Shown one piece after another: positions 52,882 through 53,261 of a DNA stretch of 53,261 nucleotides; the first letter of the stretch is position 1; each line of letters opens with the position of its first letter. A program made the translations under genes and the position numbers. The stretch spans positions 1 through 53,261 of the forward strand of contig CBFHTO010000024.1 of the NCBI GenBank assembly GCA_965658765.1. The letters run 5' to 3'. The notes under the pieces were generated by a model. That model saw only the letters and a program-made list of their open reading frames with translations, was not told the origin of the DNA and ran no database searches. This stretch comes from Glaciecola sp965658765 (lineage in GTDB: Bacteria; Pseudomonadota; Gammaproteobacteria; Enterobacterales; Alteromonadaceae).

Positions 52882-53261
52882 TTAAATCTTTATTCCTCTA
52901 TTATCCGCTTTCTGTTTAATATACGGGATCCATGCTAAAGCGTTTCGACGCAAGCCTCTGTCCTTCTTAGCTTCGTTTGCATGGAAATTCGCTTGACGGA
53001 AATCACCTGCATAGAAATGCGCTTCCATTAGCGAAAAGTGCACTCTCGCCGGTTCCTCAACGTCAGCCTCAAGTGCTTTGTTAAGGGCCGTAATAGCGCC
53101 TTTGTAATCTTCAGCTGTCATTAGCAAAACGCCTTGCTTTCTGTAGTATTCAGCGTCATTCGTACTTGCAGCAGCGCGACCGTATAGTTTTGCAGCTTCA
53201 GCATGTTCCTTTGCCTGATGTAAGGTGTTAGCAAGCCCCGCTATATCTGTAGGCTCGGTTT
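52882..53261 (-). CDS. Tetratricopeptide-repeat protein, C-terminal part (5' end outside window)
   Basis: The frame stays open to the window edge, giving about 125 C-terminal residues with two to three TPR units (HAEAAKLYGRAAASTNDAEYYRKQGVLL, AEDYKGAITALNKALEADVEEPARVHFSLMEAHFYAGDFRQANFHANEAKK). The end ALAWIPYIKQKADNRGIKI resembles TPR proteins encoded downstream of ExbB-ExbD-TonB2 clusters of Vibrio and Alteromonadales, which support TonB uptake. That assignment needs the missing upstream genes. Confidence 0.75.
   Translation of the reverse strand, partial: TEPTDIAGLANTLHQAKEHAEAAKLYGRAAASTNDAEYYRKQGVLLMTAEDYKGAITALNKALEADVEEPARVHFSLMEAHFYAGDFRQANFHANEAKKDRGLRRNALAWIPYIKQKADNRGIKI

Overview
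The window is an ordinary chromosomal segment of a low-GC marine gammaproteobacterium, most likely of the Alteromonadales. The basis is a sodium-type motor gene (motY), gammaproteobacterial gene pairings (prfB-lysS, prmB-aroC, a holD-like gene with rimI), a TPP-riboswitch/TonB-receptor thiamine operon and a predicted beta-1,3-glucan phosphorylase locus. The genus cannot be fixed by reading. There is no rRNA, CRISPR array, integrase, transposase or recognisable prophage. Both ends cut through genes: an RND/MMPL exporter on the left and a TPR protein on the right.

Layout. 1-2567: the end of an RND exporter overlapping an orphan cheB. 2595-10064: a beta-1,3-glucan locus, with an MFS sugar porter and a long GST-like protein on the minus strand, diverging from a 1160-residue GH149-like phosphorylase and a GH17 enzyme, both without signal peptides. 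10206-18227: a soluble double-PAS chemoreceptor, rmuC, a WYL regulator behind an inverted-repeat-rich spacer, cheV, a small PGPGW membrane protein, glpQ and motY. 18346-20659: rnt, bfd with a Fur box, grxD and sodB. 20768-24593: the prmB-aroC-propeller protein operon, smrB and an overlooked 43-residue membrane ORF. 24753-30897: yceH, a lysozyme-like lipoprotein, a candidate sigma-E-driven small RNA, gshA and an M16 lipoprotein protease. 31029-35026: an Hpt protein, a RluA-type pseudouridine synthase, a panE-like gene and nhaC. 35622-43930: the translation block lysS, prfB (with its programmed frameshift), an FMN reductase, argS, prfC, rimI, a short holD-like gene and tRNA-Trp. 43994-47915: a thiamine salvage operon. 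47997-53261: an acyl-CoA thioesterase, a long tmcA, two GNAT acetyltransferases, a small membrane protein and the TPR fragment.

How the genes work together. The glucan locus reads as an intracellular route: the porter imports glucose or short laminari-oligosaccharides, GH17 cuts or remodels beta-1,3 chains, and the phosphorylase releases glucose-1-phosphate. The thiamine operon runs aptamer, TonB receptor, small thiamine-binding protein, PnuC/PnuT-type permease and kinase, so it covers outer membrane, inner membrane and metabolic trapping. CheB, CheV, the receptor and MotY belong to a motility system whose core genes lie elsewhere.

The less obvious signals are: a sigma-E promoter, about 64 nt of RNA and an orphan terminator just downstream of gshA (the locus of E. 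coli micA); a start-site hairpin in the thiamine leader; a strong Shine-Dalgarno in front of nhaC without a usual start codon; a 12-bp tandem repeat behind nhaC's 5' end; and nested inverted repeats before the WYL regulator. Functions come from motif recognition by eye; no database search was made.
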